DNA of 64,000 nucleotides from an uncultured Prevotellaceae bacterium (GTDB lineage Bacteria > Bacteroidota > Bacteroidia > Bacteroidales > Bacteroidaceae): contig OMXS01000014.1 of assembly GCA_900315095.1 (NCBI GenBank), positions 1 to 64,000 of the forward strand, in the 5' to 3' direction. The notes beneath the pieces are model-generated. The model was not told where the DNA came from and ran no database searches. It saw only the letters and a program-made list of their open reading frames with translations. Of this stretch, positions 29,012 to 38,612 are shown one piece after another; position 1 is the stretch's first letter, and each line of letters starts with the position of its first letter. A program made the translations under genes and the position numbers.

Positions 29012-31144
29012 ATGGCAGCAATTGGAAAAATCAGAAGCTGGGGACCTGCGCTGATAATAGTCATTGGCTTGGGTCTTTTCGCATTCATTGCTGAAGACTG
29101 GAGCAAGATTGTAGACGCTCTCTTCGGCAAGAGAAATCAGGTTGGTACCGTTCTTGGCAAGACGGTTGACATCAACGATTTCAACGAGAAGGTTAACGAA
29201 TTCACAGAGTATGTAAAGGTGGCTCGTGGAATGGATAACCTTAACGATGAGCAGACATCGGCTCTTCGTGATCAGGTATGGCAGACAATGGTTCAGAACA
29301 GCATCATTGAGAAAGAAGCTGGCGAACTTGGTCTTACCGTTACCGATGAAGAGTTGCAGAACATAATGAAGGAGGGAACAAATCCGATGCTCCTTCAGAC
29401 TCCGTTTGTTAACCAGCAGACAGGACGCTTCGACTATACTATGGTTCAGAAGTTCCTCAACGACAAGTCTGCTCTTAACAATCCTCAGGTGGCAGAGCAG
29501 TATGAGGCAATCAAGAAGTCCTGGAATTACACAGAAAAGAACCTCCGCACTCAACTTCTCGCACAGAAGTATCAGGGCCTTTTCGCTCGTTGTATGATGG
29601 TTACCAATAACGTTTCTGCAAAGGCGGCATTTGCTGCTGAGAACGAGGAAAGCACCATTGAACTTGCAGCTATTCCATATTCTTCAATCAACGACAATAA
29701 GGTTACTGTTACAGAAAGTGACTTGAAGGCTAAGTATGATGAGCTGAAGCCGATGTTCAATCAGTATGTTGAGACACGCGACATCAAGTATGTTAGCGTT
29801 AAGGTTTCTGCTTCTGATGCTGACCGCAATGCTCTCAATGCTCAGATGAAGAAATTCGCAGAGGAGCTTCAGAGTTCTGACAACCCGGGAAATGTTGTAA
29901 GCAAGAGTTCTTCACTCGTTCCTTTCAATGGTGTTCCTGTTGGCAAGGAGGCATTCCCTATGGCTATTGCATCAAAACTCGATTCTATGTCTGTTGGTCA
30001 GACATTAGGTCCTGTTGAGGGAGCTGACAACACAACTAACATTATTCGTCTTATTGCTAAGGAGCAGCTTCCTGATTCTGTTCAGGTACGTATCATCCAG
30101 GTTGCTGACCAGAACAATGATGTTGCTTCAAAGCGTGCAGACAGCATTTACAATGCCCTTCAGGGTGGCGGCGATTTTGAGGCACTTGCTAAGAAATATG
30201 GTCAGACAGGCGAGAAAATTTGGGTTACCACTCGTCAGTATCAGAATGCTACAGGCATCGATGCAGACTTCCGTTCTTATATCAAGGCCATCAATACCAT
30301 GTCTGCAAATGAGACAAAGAATCTCCAGCTTTCTGCTGGCAATATGATTGTTCAGGTTGTTGACCGTCGTGCAATGGTTACCAAGTACACCGCAGCTGTT
30401 ATTTCTAAGAGCATAGATTTCTCTAAGGACACATACAATGCTGCTTATAATAAGTTCAGTCAGTATGTTAGCGAGAGTCAGACCATCGAGGCATTGGAGA
30501 AGAATGCTGCTAAGTACGGTTATAAGGTAGAGGAGCGCAAAGATCTCTCAAGCGCAGAGCATTATGTTGCAAATGTACCTAACACCCGCGATGCTATGAA
30601 GTGGATCTATGGTGCAAAGCAAAATGAGGTTTCTCCACTTTATGAGTGCGGTAACAACGATAATCTCCTTGTGGTTGCACTTACAGGTGTTCATGAGGAA
30701 GGTGTTCGCAGTCTTGACGATGCAGCCGTTAAAGAGTATGTAAAGAATGCTGTTCTTCGTGATAAGAAGGCAGAACAGATAATTGCAAACGTAAAAGACG
30801 TGAAGTCTGTTGATGCTGCAAAGGCAAAGGGTGCACAGGTGAGCGAGGTTGCTCAGGTTACATTCGCAGCTCCTGTATTTGTTCAGGCAACAGGTGCAAG
30901 CGAGCCAGCACTTAGCGGTGCTGTTGCTGCTACTGCTAAGGGTAAGTTCTCTGCTGCTCCTGTAAAGGGTAATGCAGGTGTTTATCTCTTCCAAGTAAAG
31001 GACAAGACTCAGCGTCCTGGCAAGTTCGATGAGAAGACTTATGCTCAGCGTCTTGGCCAGCGTGCAGCTCAGGCAGCCCAGCAAGCAATGCAAGAGTATT
31101 TCGTTAAGGCTGATGTTAAGGACAATCGTTACCTGTTCTTCTAA
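29012..31144 (+). CDS. ppiD: SurA N-terminal domain peptidyl-prolyl isomerase, PpiD-like
   Basis: Periplasmic folding helper anchored in the inner membrane near the Sec exit. 710 residues: short cytosolic start (MAAIGKIRSWG), one membrane helix (about 11-29, PALIIVIGLGLFAFIA), a SurA_N-type helical region (QTSALRDQVWQTMVQNSIIEKEAGELGLTVTDEELQNIM), and a parvulin-like domain at about 350-450 (VQVRIIQVADQNNDVASKRADSIYNALQGGGDFEALAKKYG). The parvulin part is diverged, so isomerase activity is doubtful and chaperone action more likely. Its position downstream of lptC and the CNNM gene is a common Bacteroidota arrangement. Confidence 0.88.
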   Translation: MAAIGKIRSWGPALIIVIGLGLFAFIAEDWSKIVDALFGKRNQVGTVLGKTVDINDFNEKVNEFTEYVKVARGMDNLNDEQTSALRDQVWQTMVQNSIIEKEAGELGLTVTDEELQNIMKEGTNPMLLQTPFVNQQTGRFDYTMVQKFLNDKSALNNPQVAEQYEAIKKSWNYTEKNLRTQLLAQKYQGLFARCMMVTNNVSAKAAFAAENEESTIELAAIPYSSINDNKVTVTESDLKAKYDELKPMFNQYVETRDIKYVSVKVSASDADRNALNAQMKKFAEELQSSDNPGNVVSKSSSLVPFNGVPVGKEAFPMAIASKLDSMSVGQTLGPVEGADNTTNIIRLIAKEQLPDSVQVRIIQVADQNNDVASKRADSIYNALQGGGDFEALAKKYGQTGEKIWVTTRQYQNATGIDADFRSYIKAINTMSANETKNLQLSAGNMIVQVVDRRAMVTKYTAAVISKSIDFSKDTYNAAYNKFSQYVSESQTIEALEKNAAKYGYKVEERKDLSSAEHYVANVPNTRDAMKWIYGAKQNEVSPLYECGNNDNLLVVALTGVHEEGVRSLDDAAVKEYVKNAVLRDKKAEQIIANVKDVKSVDAAKAKGAQVSEVAQVTFAAPVFVQATGASEPALSGAVAATAKGKFSAAPVKGNAGVYLFQVKDKTQRPGKFDEKTYAQRLGQRAAQAAQQAMQEYFVKADVKDNRYLFF

Positions 31145-31167
31145 GCACATTAGTTTTAATCACATAT

Positions 31168-31208
31168 ATAACGACCATGACTTGTCTAAGGCATGGTCGT
31201 TATTATTA
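31168..31208 (+). terminator. terminator of the ppiD-like gene
   Basis: Twelve-base perfect stem ATAACGACCATG / CATGGTCGTTAT (31168-31179, 31192-31203) with a 12-base loop, followed by TATTATTA. Confidence 0.8.
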
Positions 31209-31258
31209 TATATTAATGTGTACGTAATTTAATGTATTACCAAATACTTTATGTTTTT

Positions 31259-31290
31259 TTTGCAAATATCAAAAAATAAGATTAAATTTG
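31259..31290 (+). promoter_or_regulatory. promoter of the Wza-like gene
   Basis: TTTG at 31259-31262, 20 bases, TAAATTTG at 31283-31290. The TTG at 31288, which opens the longest reading frame, is the end of this -7 box; the true start must be the ATG at 31324. Confidence 0.8.
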
Positions 31291-31323
31291 CAACCAAATA
31301 ATAAACTAAACGAAAATACAATA

Positions 31324-32103
31324 ATGAAAAAGTTAATTCTCCCTGTAGTCATTATGGCTCTTATGGTAATCTTCGGCAGTTGCGGAAGTTCCAAGAAGAT
31401 TGTTTACTTTCAAGGTGCAGACACAGCAGATTTGTCTCGTTCTCGTTGGTTGTATGATGCACGCATCATGCCTAAAGACCTTATCAATATTAGGGTGAAC
31501 ACATCTGACCAGGATGCTGCAAAACCATTCAACCTTAATATGAATGAGGGTACCACTGGTAACCAGCAGGGACGTATTTATGGTTATCTCGTAGATAATC
31601 AGGGCAATATTAATTTCCCAATGGTTGGTTCTTTGCATGTTGAGGGACTTACAACTCGTGAGTGTGAGAATCTGATTCTTACAAAGATCAAACCCTATAT
31701 GGCTGCAAATGAGAATCCTATTGTTACTGTTCGTATGGCAAGTTATCATGTGACGATTATCGGTGAGACAGGCTCACGCATTGTTCCTGTTACTACAGAG
31801 AAGATGAGCATCGTTGAGGCAATAGCTTCTGCTGGTGACCTTACAATGTACGGACGTCGTGATAACATTCTGCTCATTCGTGAAGACAAGACAGGTCAGA
31901 AGAGCACTCATCGCTTGGACATCAGTCAGGCTGAGATTCTGAACTCTCCTTACTATTATCTTCAGCAGAATGACATTATTTATATAGAGCCTAACAAGTC
32001 TAGAATTAACCGTCAGACTATCAGCAACAACACTTGGTTCTTATCAACAGCTGCAAGTGTGATATCTTTCGGTACATTGCTCTATACAATTATTAAGAAG
32101 TAA
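31324..32103 (+). CDS. polysaccharide export outer membrane lipoprotein (Wza/SLBB type)
   Basis: 259 residues. A lipoprotein signal (MKKLILPVVIMALMVIFGSCGSSKK, Cys21) precedes a Poly_export domain (IMPKDLINIRVNT... GYLVDNQGNINFPMVGSLHVEGLTTRECENLI) and an SLBB domain (VTIIGETGSRIVPVTTEKMSIVEAIASAGDLTMYGRRDNILLIRE). The C-terminus has one hydrophobic stretch (TAASVISFGTLLYTII), like the Wza membrane helix. It would form the outer membrane pore for capsule or exopolysaccharide, but no Wzc, polymerase or glycosyltransferase gene is nearby; it has its own promoter and terminator. The start at 31324 is fixed by the promoter position. Confidence 0.9.
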   Translation: MKKLILPVVIMALMVIFGSCGSSKKIVYFQGADTADLSRSRWLYDARIMPKDLINIRVNTSDQDAAKPFNLNMNEGTTGNQQGRIYGYLVDNQGNINFPMVGSLHVEGLTTRECENLILTKIKPYMAANENPIVTVRMASYHVTIIGETGSRIVPVTTEKMSIVEAIASAGDLTMYGRRDNILLIREDKTGQKSTHRLDISQAEILNSPYYYLQQNDIIYIEPNKSRINRQTISNNTWFLSTAASVISFGTLLYTIIKK

Positions 32104-32130
32104 TGGCATAACGCCATATAAAATATATAA

Positions 32131-32164
32131 CAGGGACGTGTATGCTTTTACATGTCCCTGTTTT
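32131..32164 (+). terminator. terminator of the Wza-like gene
   Basis: Twelve-base stem CAGGGACGTGTA / TACATGTCCCTG (32131-32142, 32149-32160, one G-T pair), then TTTT. The ATG at 32152 lies in the stem and so is not the comM start. Confidence 0.8.
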
Positions 32165-32187
32165 CAACTAAAGCCTTTTTGCTAACT

Positions 32188-33729
32188 ATGCTTACCAAAA
32201 CCTATTCCGCCGAAGTGACAGGTATGAATGTTGTCACAGTTACCATTGAAACTCACATGTCAAAGGGTGTTTTGCTACATGTGTCTGGTCTTGCTGACGC
32301 TGCAGTTAAAGAGAGTTTCGATCGTATAAAGGCGGCTATATCAAATATCGGTGGAAAGATGCCAGTTGCAGACCTAACGGTGAATCTGTCGCCAGCCGAT
32401 ATAAAGAAAGAGGGTAGTGGATATGACCTTCCTATGGCTATTGGGATATTGGGCGCATCAGAGAAAATCCGTACAGATATGCTCGGACAGTATATGATGG
32501 TAGGCGAGTTAGGTCTTGATGGCAGTTTGCGTCCTGTTCGAGGCGTGTTGCCGTTGGCCATAAAGGCACGTGCTGACAAGTTCAAAGGTCTTATTGTTCC
32601 AGCTGTAAATGGACGTGAAGCGGCAGTAGTTAACAATCTTGATGTGTACGGTATGGAATCTCTTGTTGATGTCATCAAATTCTTCAATGGAGAGAAATAC
32701 GAACCGATAATTGTTGATACACGCAAGGAGTTTTATGAGAACCAGTCTCATTATGACCTAGACTATGCCGATGTGCGCGGACAGGAGAATGTGAAGCGTG
32801 CTCTAGAGATTGCTGCAGCTGGAGGACATAATATGATTATGATAGGCCCTCCTGGTTCTGGAAAGTCCATGATGGCTAAACGTTTGCCGTCAATTCTCCC
32901 CCCGTTGACATTATCCGAGAGTCTTGAAACCACTAAGGTATATTCTGTTGCCGGGAAATTGAGTCAAGGTACATCTCTTTTATATCAGCGCCCGTTCAGA
33001 AGTCCGCATCATAGCATATCCCAAGTTGCACTTGTTGGTGGTGGGGTTAATCCTCGCCCAGGTGAAATCTCACTTGCGCATAATGGAGTGCTCTTTTGTG
33101 ACGAGTTGCCAGAGTTCTCGCGAAGCGTGCTTGAGGTTATGCGCCAACCGCTTGAAGACCGCACCATTACCATCAGTCGTGCGAAGTATTCAATTGAGTT
33201 CCCTTGCTCTTTCATGTTCGTGGCATCAATGAATCCCTGCCCATGTGGGTATTATGGCGACCCCACACATCATTGCGTATGCACTCCAGGACAAATACAG
33301 AGATATCTAAACAAGATTTCTGGTCCTTTACTCGACCGTATCGACATTCAATGTGAAATACAGGCTGTGCCATTTGCTCAATTATCTCAGATGAAACCTG
33401 GCGAGTCTTCTGCAACTATACGTGAGCGTGTGATTGCCGCGCGCAAGATTCAGGAGGCGCGTTTCAAAGAACATAAAGGCATCCATTGTAACGCTATGAT
33501 GACTGAAAATATGCTTCACAAGTATGCAGAGCCTGATGAGTCTTCGCTTAATATGCTCCGTATGGCGATGGAACGTTTGAAACTCTCTGCCCGTGCATAT
33601 AGTCGTATCCTAAAGGTTGCCCGTACTATCGCCGACCTTGCTGGCAGCGAGAAGGTTGAAACCCCACATATTGCAGAAGCAATCGGTTACCGCAATCTAG
33701 ATAGAGGTGACTGGGCGGAAAGAGGATGA
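32188..33729 (+). CDS. comM: YifB/ComM-family Mg-chelatase-like AAA+ ATPase
   Basis: 513 residues from the ATG at 32188 (MLTKTYSAEVTGMNVVTVTIE), chosen because the earlier ATG is in a terminator stem. An N-terminal Lon-protease-like ChlI domain (about 20-140) precedes the AAA+ module with Walker A MIGPPGSGKSMMAKRLP, Walker B VLFCDELPEF, sensor region MFVASMNPCPCGY, and a C-terminal Mg_chelatase_C domain (ARAYSRILKVARTIADL). In naturally transformable bacteria ComM is a hexameric helicase driving branch migration of incoming DNA; in Bacteroidota the role is untested here. Complete by length. Convergent with fmt. Confidence 0.93.
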   Translation: MLTKTYSAEVTGMNVVTVTIETHMSKGVLLHVSGLADAAVKESFDRIKAAISNIGGKMPVADLTVNLSPADIKKEGSGYDLPMAIGILGASEKIRTDMLGQYMMVGELGLDGSLRPVRGVLPLAIKARADKFKGLIVPAVNGREAAVVNNLDVYGMESLVDVIKFFNGEKYEPIIVDTRKEFYENQSHYDLDYADVRGQENVKRALEIAAAGGHNMIMIGPPGSGKSMMAKRLPSILPPLTLSESLETTKVYSVAGKLSQGTSLLYQRPFRSPHHSISQVALVGGGVNPRPGEISLAHNGVLFCDELPEFSRSVLEVMRQPLEDRTITISRAKYSIEFPCSFMFVASMNPCPCGYYGDPTHHCVCTPGQIQRYLNKISGPLLDRIDIQCEIQAVPFAQLSQMKPGESSATIRERVIAARKIQEARFKEHKGIHCNAMMTENMLHKYAEPDESSLNMLRMAMERLKLSARAYSRILKVARTIADLAGSEKVETPHIAEAIGYRNLDRGDWAERG

Positions 33730-33743
33730 TATCTTTTCGTTTG

Positions 33744-33889
33744 TTACAAATGGTTTGTAATGTTGTTACAAACCGCTTGTAATGGTATTACAGATGGCTT
33801 GTAATTGTGTTACAAACGGCTTGTAATAGTATTCCAAAAATGTTGGAATAGCTTGTAAAAAGATTCCAGAGATTTCAAAATCTCTGGAA
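33744..33889. repeat. phased 22-bp array of palindromes, locus 4 (TTACAA..TTGTAA type)
   Basis: Five 17-base palindromes start exactly 22 bases apart at 33744, 33766, 33788, 33810 and 33832: TTACAAATGGTTTGTAA, TTACAAACCGCTTGTAA, TTACAGATGGCTTGTAA, TTACAAACGGCTTGTAA, TTCCAAAAATGTTGGAA. A further larger hairpin (TTCCAGAGATTT ... AAATCTCTGGAA, 33864-33889) breaks the phase and may terminate fmt or comM transcripts. The sequence differs from the other arrays but the pitch is the same. It fills the convergent comM/fmt spacer. Confidence 0.9.
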
Positions 33890-33917
33890 TGACTTTATAT
33901 AAAGGGATTTGAAGGGT

Positions 33918-34868
33918 TTACAACTTTCTCCCGTTGAGGAAGTCCTTGGCACTCATTCTTTTCTTGCCACTCAGTTGTACGGACTTCAGTTCAAGCATTT
34001 CGCCGCCAGCTGATGCCATGAGGCGGCCTTCGTGCTGGAAGAATCTTCCGGCATGTTTGTCTGTTGCAAGGCCCGTAAGTCGCGAGTCGTATATTTTTAT
34101 TGTCTGTTTGCCGTCAGTTCCAAAGGGCGTCCATGCACCAGGAATAGGGGAGAGGCCTCTGATGAAGTCGTGCACCTGCTTAGCACTTTTGTTCCAGTCG
34201 ATAATGCAGTTCTCTTTGAACAGTTTGGGAGCGTTATGCAGTTCTTCACCACTTGTGGTCAGTTGCTCTTGCGGCATGCTTTCCACATGGCCGTTACCTT
34301 CAATAATCTTGTCGATGGTCTCAATGGCAATTTCCGCTCCTTTTTCCATCAAGGCATCGTATACGGTTTCCACGTTGTCTTCAGGACCTATTGCTATTTC
34401 GTGTTGCATGATGATGCGTCCTGTGTCTATCTCGTGGTCGAGGAAGAATGTTGTCACTCCAGTTCTTGTCTCTCCGTTTATTATTGCCCAGTTGATAGGG
34501 GCAGCACCTCTATATTGTGGCAGCAAAGCAGCATGCACGTTGAAAGTTCCGAAACGTGGCATAGCCCACACTATTTCTGGAAGCATACGGAAAGCCACCA
34601 CTACTTGCAAGTCGGCATGGTATGACCTGAGTTGCTCAACGAATACCTCGTCCTTCATCTTAACGGGTTGCAGGACAGGTATTCCATGCTCTTGTGCATA
34701 TACCTTCACCTGTGGCGGTTGAAGAGTGTCTTGGTGTCTACCAACGGGCTTATCTGGTTGCGTTACCACGCATACCACATTATATCCGCCATCGACAAGA
34801 GCCTTCAGAGTGCCTACAGCAAACTCTGGTGTTCCCATGAAAACAATTCTAAGGTCTTCTTTCTTCAT
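33918..34868 (-). CDS. fmt: methionyl-tRNA formyltransferase
   Basis: Adds the formyl group to initiator Met-tRNA. 316 residues with the Rossmann-like formyltransferase domain (RIVFMGTPEFAVGTLKALVDGGY), catalytic Asn110, His112 and Asp148 in FNVHAALLPQYRGAAPINWA and DHEIDTG, and a C-terminal OB-fold domain from about 205. All key residues are intact. It lies 38 bases downstream of uvrA on the same strand and is probably the last gene of a transcript starting before the CHU_C gene; array 4 follows. Confidence 0.96.
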   Translation of the reverse strand: MKKEDLRIVFMGTPEFAVGTLKALVDGGYNVVCVVTQPDKPVGRHQDTLQPPQVKVYAQEHGIPVLQPVKMKDEVFVEQLRSYHADLQVVVAFRMLPEIVWAMPRFGTFNVHAALLPQYRGAAPINWAIINGETRTGVTTFFLDHEIDTGRIIMQHEIAIGPEDNVETVYDALMEKGAEIAIETIDKIIEGNGHVESMPQEQLTTSGEELHNAPKLFKENCIIDWNKSAKQVHDFIRGLSPIPGAWTPFGTDGKQTIKIYDSRLTGLATDKHAGRFFQHEGRLMASAGGEMLELKSVQLSGKKRMSAKDFLNGRKL

Positions 34869-34906
34869 AATTATTATCTTTCGTTAGTGCTGCCATGCAG
34901 CATCGT

Positions 34907-37768
34907 TTAATGTTGACTGAGTTCTTTTTCAAGGAAATGTGCTGTGTAACCAACACCACTCTTTGCCACTTCCTCAGGCGTTCCGCATGCTACTAATTGT
35001 CCCCCGCGTCTTCCACCTTCAGGTCCCATATCTATGATATGGTCAGCAAGCTTTATCACGTCAAGGTTATGCTCGATTATGATTACCGTGTTTCCCTTGC
35101 TTACAAGGCGCTGCAGCACTTCCATCAGTATGCGTATGTCTTCGAAGTGTAGTCCTGTTGTTGGCTCGTCGAGGATGTATAAAGTCTTGCCTGTGTCCTT
35201 CTTGCTCAGTTCGGTTGCAAGTTTCACGCGCTGGCTCTCGCCGCCACTAAGTGTTGTTGACGGCTGACCAAGTTTTATGTAGCCCAATCCTACATCTTGA
35301 ATTGTCTTTATCTTCCGCAGAATGTCAGGCACATTCTCAAAGAACTCTACCGCTTGATTGATTGTCATGTCAAGGACATCGGCGATAGACTTGCCTTTAT
35401 ATCTCACTTCGAGAGTCTCTCGGTTGTATCGTTTGCCGTGACACACTTCACATGGCACCATGACATCGGGCAAGAAATTCATCTCGATGCTCTTGTATCC
35501 ATTACCGCCACATGCCTCGCATCGTCCTCCCTTCACATTGAATGAAAACCTTCCAGGTTTATAACCACGTATTTTAGCCTCAGGAAGATTAACAAAAAGC
35601 GAGCGTATGTCGCTGAAGACGCCTGTATATGTAGCAGGATTGCTGCGTGGAGTGCGCCCTAATGGCGTTTGGTCAACACTTACTACCTTGTCAACATTCT
35701 CAAGTCCCTCGATTGTATCATAGGACAGCGGCTTCTTAAGCGAACGGTAAAACTTCTGGCTAAGTATCGGTTGCAAGGTCTCGTTGACAAGAGTGGATTT
35801 GCCAGAGCCTGAAACTCCTGTAACAACGATGAGTTTGCCGAGCGGGAACTCTATAGTGACATTTTTCAGGTTGTTGCCCCTTGCACCAGTTATCTTTAGT
35901 GTTTTGCCGTTGCCGACACGTCGTTCTGCAGGTACTTCAATCTTTTTCTCACCTTCAAGATACTGGGCCGTAAGTGTTGCTTTCTCGCTAAGCATACGTT
36001 CTGGAGTACCTTGGAACACAACTTCCCCTCCTTTTCGTCCTGCCTTAGGACCTATATCAATTATATAGTCGGCAGCAAGCATCATATCGCGGTCGTGCTC
36101 AACCACGATGACGGTATTGCCTAAGTCGCGCAGTTCCTTAAGAGATGTTATGAGCCTTTCATTATCTCTTTGATGCAATCCAATGCTTGGCTCGTCAAGA
36201 ATATACAACACGTTGACAAGTTGAGAACCAATTTGTGTGGCAAGACGTATGCGCTGGCTCTCTCCGCCTGACAACGAAGCCGATTGACGGTCAAGAGACA
36301 GGTAGTCAAGTCCTACTTCAAGCATGAAACTTAGTCGCGTTTGTATCTCCTTAATGATTTCATCGGCTATTTGTTTTTGTTGGGTATCGAGATGCTTTTG
36401 TGCTTCGGTAAGCCAGTCTCTCAGTTCATTGATGTCCATTCTCGATACCTCGCTGATGTTCTTGTCCCATATCTTGTATGAAAGACTCTCGCGATTCAGT
36501 CGTTGACCATGACATTCAGGACACTCACATGTGGCAAGAAACTGATCTGCCCATTTCTGTCCGCTTGTGCTGTCGTCGTTCTCAATCACATTTCGCAGAT
36601 ATTTTATCACGCCATTATATTCTACGAAATAATCGCTTGACGTGTGAACAAGTTCCTTTTCTATCCTCACATTCTCGAGAGAACCATAAAGCACTTCGCT
36701 CATGGCTTCTTGCGGTATGTCTTTGATAGGTGTCTTGAGGTCGCACTCATACTTTTTAAGTATAGCTTCTATTTGCCAGAATATCATCTGGTTTTTGTAC
36801 TTGCCAAGCGGAACTATTGCGCCATCATATATTGAAATCGTTTCGTCGGGTATAACCTTCTTGTTGTCTATCTGATTGATGACTCCCAAGCCTTTGCATA
36901 CAGGGCATGCGCCTTCTGGAGAGTTAAATGAGAACTTGTTAGGAGCAGGGTCTCCATAACTGATACCTGAGGTGGGGCACATAAGCCTGCGGCTGAAATA
37001 CTTAGCCTCTCCGCTGTCCTTGTCCATTATCATTATGAGACCATCACCTTGCTTCATAGCAGTTGCAACGCTTTTCTTTAACCGTTCGTCGGTAATTGGT
37101 TGTCCGTCAGCATCTTTCTGTGGCTCTTTAACAGCCATTTTATCGATTACTACCTCGATGTTATGGTTCTTGTAGCGGTCAACTTTCATGCCCCGAGTCA
37201 CTTCAACAATCTCTCCGTCGACGCGCATATATAGATAACCTTTCTTGCGCATAGACTCAAAGAGTTCGCGATAATGTCCCTTGCGGTTTCTAACCAAAGG
37301 AGCGAGAATGTAGATGCGATGACCGGAGTAGTCGGTATTTATCATGTCAAGCACGCGCTCCTCGGTGTATCTCACCATCTTCTCGCCTGTCATATAACTA
37401 TATGCTGTTCCGGCACGAGCGTAAAGCAATCTCAAGAAGTCGTAAACTTCAGTTGTTGTTCCCACAGTCGAGCGAGGGTTCTTGTTGGTTGTTTTCTGCT
37501 CGATGCTGATTACAGGGCTTAGGCCAGTTATCTTGTCAACATCAGGGCGCTCCATGCCACCAAGAAAGTTGCGTGCATATGCTGAGAAAGTCTCTATATA
37601 TCGGCGTTGTCCCTCTGCGAATATAGTGTCGAATGCCAATGACGATTTGCCAGAACCACTCAGTCCTGTAATTACAGTAAGGCTGTCTCTTGGTATTTCG
37701 ACGTTTATATTCTTTAAATTATGAACGCGAGCGCCCCAGACACTTATCTTTTCAGATTCTTTATTCAT
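34907..37768 (-). CDS. uvrA: excinuclease ABC subunit A
   Basis: DNA damage sensor of nucleotide excision repair, acting with UvrB. 953 residues with two ABC modules: Walker [10 protein letters not shown] at about 35-43 and [13 protein letters not shown] near 645; signatures [19 protein letters not shown] and [17 protein letters not shown]; Walker [13 protein letters not shown] and [14 protein letters not shown]; zinc-binding cysteine pairs in [16 protein letters not shown], and in [11 protein letters not shown] with [12 protein letters not shown]. Length and motifs are normal. The start is 9 bases after the CHU_C gene stop. Confidence 0.98.
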   Translation of the reverse strand: MNKESEKISVWGARVHNLKNINVEIPRDSLTVITGLSGSGKSSLAFDTIFAEGQRRYIETFSAYARNFLGGMERPDVDKITGLSPVISIEQKTTNKNPRSTVGTTTEVYDFLRLLYARAGTAYSYMTGEKMVRYTEERVLDMINTDYSGHRIYILAPLVRNRKGHYRELFESMRKKGYLYMRVDGEIVEVTRGMKVDRYKNHNIEVVIDKMAVKEPQKDADGQPITDERLKKSVATAMKQGDGLIMIMDKDSGEAKYFSRRLMCPTSGISYGDPAPNKFSFNSPEGACPVCKGLGVINQIDNKKVIPDETISIYDGAIVPLGKYKNQMIFWQIEAILKKYECDLKTPIKDIPQEAMSEVLYGSLENVRIEKELVHTSSDYFVEYNGVIKYLRNVIENDDSTSGQKWADQFLATCECPECHGQRLNRESLSYKIWDKNISEVSRMDINELRDWLTEAQKHLDTQQKQIADEIIKEIQTRLSFMLEVGLDYLSLDRQSASLSGGESQRIRLATQIGSQLVNVLYILDEPSIGLHQRDNERLITSLKELRDLGNTVIVVEHDRDMMLAADYIIDIGPKAGRKGGEVVFQGTPERMLSEKATLTAQYLEGEKKIEVPAERRVGNGKTLKITGARGNNLKNVTIEFPLGKLIVVTGVSGSGKSTLVNETLQPILSQKFYRSLKKPLSYDTIEGLENVDKVVSVDQTPLGRTPRSNPATYTGVFSDIRSLFVNLPEAKIRGYKPGRFSFNVKGGRCEACGGNGYKSIEMNFLPDVMVPCEVCHGKRYNRETLEVRYKGKSIADVLDMTINQAVEFFENVPDILRKIKTIQDVGLGYIKLGQPSTTLSGGESQRVKLATELSKKDTGKTLYILDEPTTGLHFEDIRILMEVLQRLVSKGNTVIIIEHNLDVIKLADHIIDMGPEGGRRGGQLVACGTPEEVAKSGVGYTAHFLEKELSQH

Positions 37769-37776
37769 ATGAACAA

Positions 37777-38505
37777 TTAGTTTTCGGTGGTGTTACTGCC
37801 ACCGTTAGTATAATATCCACGCAGCAAGTTAACATCGCGTCGGATACTATACTTTCTGCCGTCGGAACCTTTTGCCCTTACCGACACATAGTATACGCCA
37901 TCTTTAACAGGCTTCCCATTGAACGTTCCGTCCCATCCGCCTTCAGGATCATTCCATTCGTAAAGTTTCTGTCCCCATCGGTTGAATATGATGGCGTGGA
38001 ATTCAACAAGGCTTTTAAACTTCTTCGCCTTGTAAATCTCGTTATCTCCATCGCCATTGGGCGAGAAGGCATTTGGCATTTCGAGCATGCTCTCGCTGAC
38101 GATCACCTTTATTGGCGTTTTTTCTTCTTTCCAATACTCCTCCGTGTATTCATGCCTGTCGCTTCCATTGGTGAACACCGCATAACACACTATGCTGTGT
38201 GTGCCAGCCTCGGTAAAGGTGTAGTCGGTGTCTTCTTCATACCTTATAAGATATGGTTCGGTAGAACCCTCTTTGGTGAAGCGCCATTCGTAGTGTGCGT
38301 TATATGCCCCTTGGTTTTGTGGATTGGCTCGAAAATGAACTTCAAAGGGTGCATCACCAGAGAAAGAAGTACTGTCCACCTCTTCTCCATCCTTGTTAAT
38401 GATGGAGGCAGTTGGCTCTATCGTTGGAATGTCACTTTGTGAGAAAACACTTATGTGGATTAACAACAGAAGACCTAAAACGGCTATAAAACGTTGAGTT
38501 TTCAT
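37777..38505 (-). CDS. small type IX secretion cargo with CHU_C (type B) sorting domain
   Basis: 242 residues from the ATG at 38505; the longer frame begins with a TTG that is part of the -7 box (38534-38527). Signal peptide MKTQRFIAVLGLLLLIHISVFS, a PKD/immunoglobulin-like central part (FSGDAPFEVHFRANPQNQG, YTFTEAGTHSIVCYAVFTNGSDRHEY), then a C-terminal gliding-motility-associated domain: MPNAFSPNGDGDNEIYK, FNRWGQKLYEWNDPEGGWDGTFNGK, DGVYYVSVRAKGSDGRKYS. Family knowledge: this domain directs export by the type IX system. With so little besides the sorting domain the product may be an adaptor or surface anchor. First gene of a likely operon with uvrA and fmt. Confidence 0.85.
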   Translation of the reverse strand: MKTQRFIAVLGLLLLIHISVFSQSDIPTIEPTASIINKDGEEVDSTSFSGDAPFEVHFRANPQNQGAYNAHYEWRFTKEGSTEPYLIRYEEDTDYTFTEAGTHSIVCYAVFTNGSDRHEYTEEYWKEEKTPIKVIVSESMLEMPNAFSPNGDGDNEIYKAKKFKSLVEFHAIIFNRWGQKLYEWNDPEGGWDGTFNGKPVKDGVYYVSVRAKGSDGRKYSIRRDVNLLRGYYTNGGSNTTEN

Positions 38506-38526
38506 TTTCTTTTCTTTTAATAGATG

Positions 38527-38575
38527 CAAAATTACAAAAAAACAGCGGTTAAATCAACTTTATTGCTTATTTTTG
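38527..38575. promoter_or_regulatory. divergent promoters of the CHU_C and LysM genes
   Basis: Minus strand: TAATTTTG at 38534-38527 with GTTG 20 bases upstream (38558-38555). Plus strand: TATTTTTG at 38568-38575, without a clear -33 box. They serve the two divergent genes. Confidence 0.6.
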
Positions 38576-38612
38576 CAAAAAATTTAGGGAAGTAAATAAG
38601 ATTAAACAGATT

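Noticed and set aside
32152-32187. ATG at 32152 as the comM start
   Set aside because: It lies in the stem of the terminator of the preceding gene and adds residues not expected before the conserved LTKTYSAEV opening.
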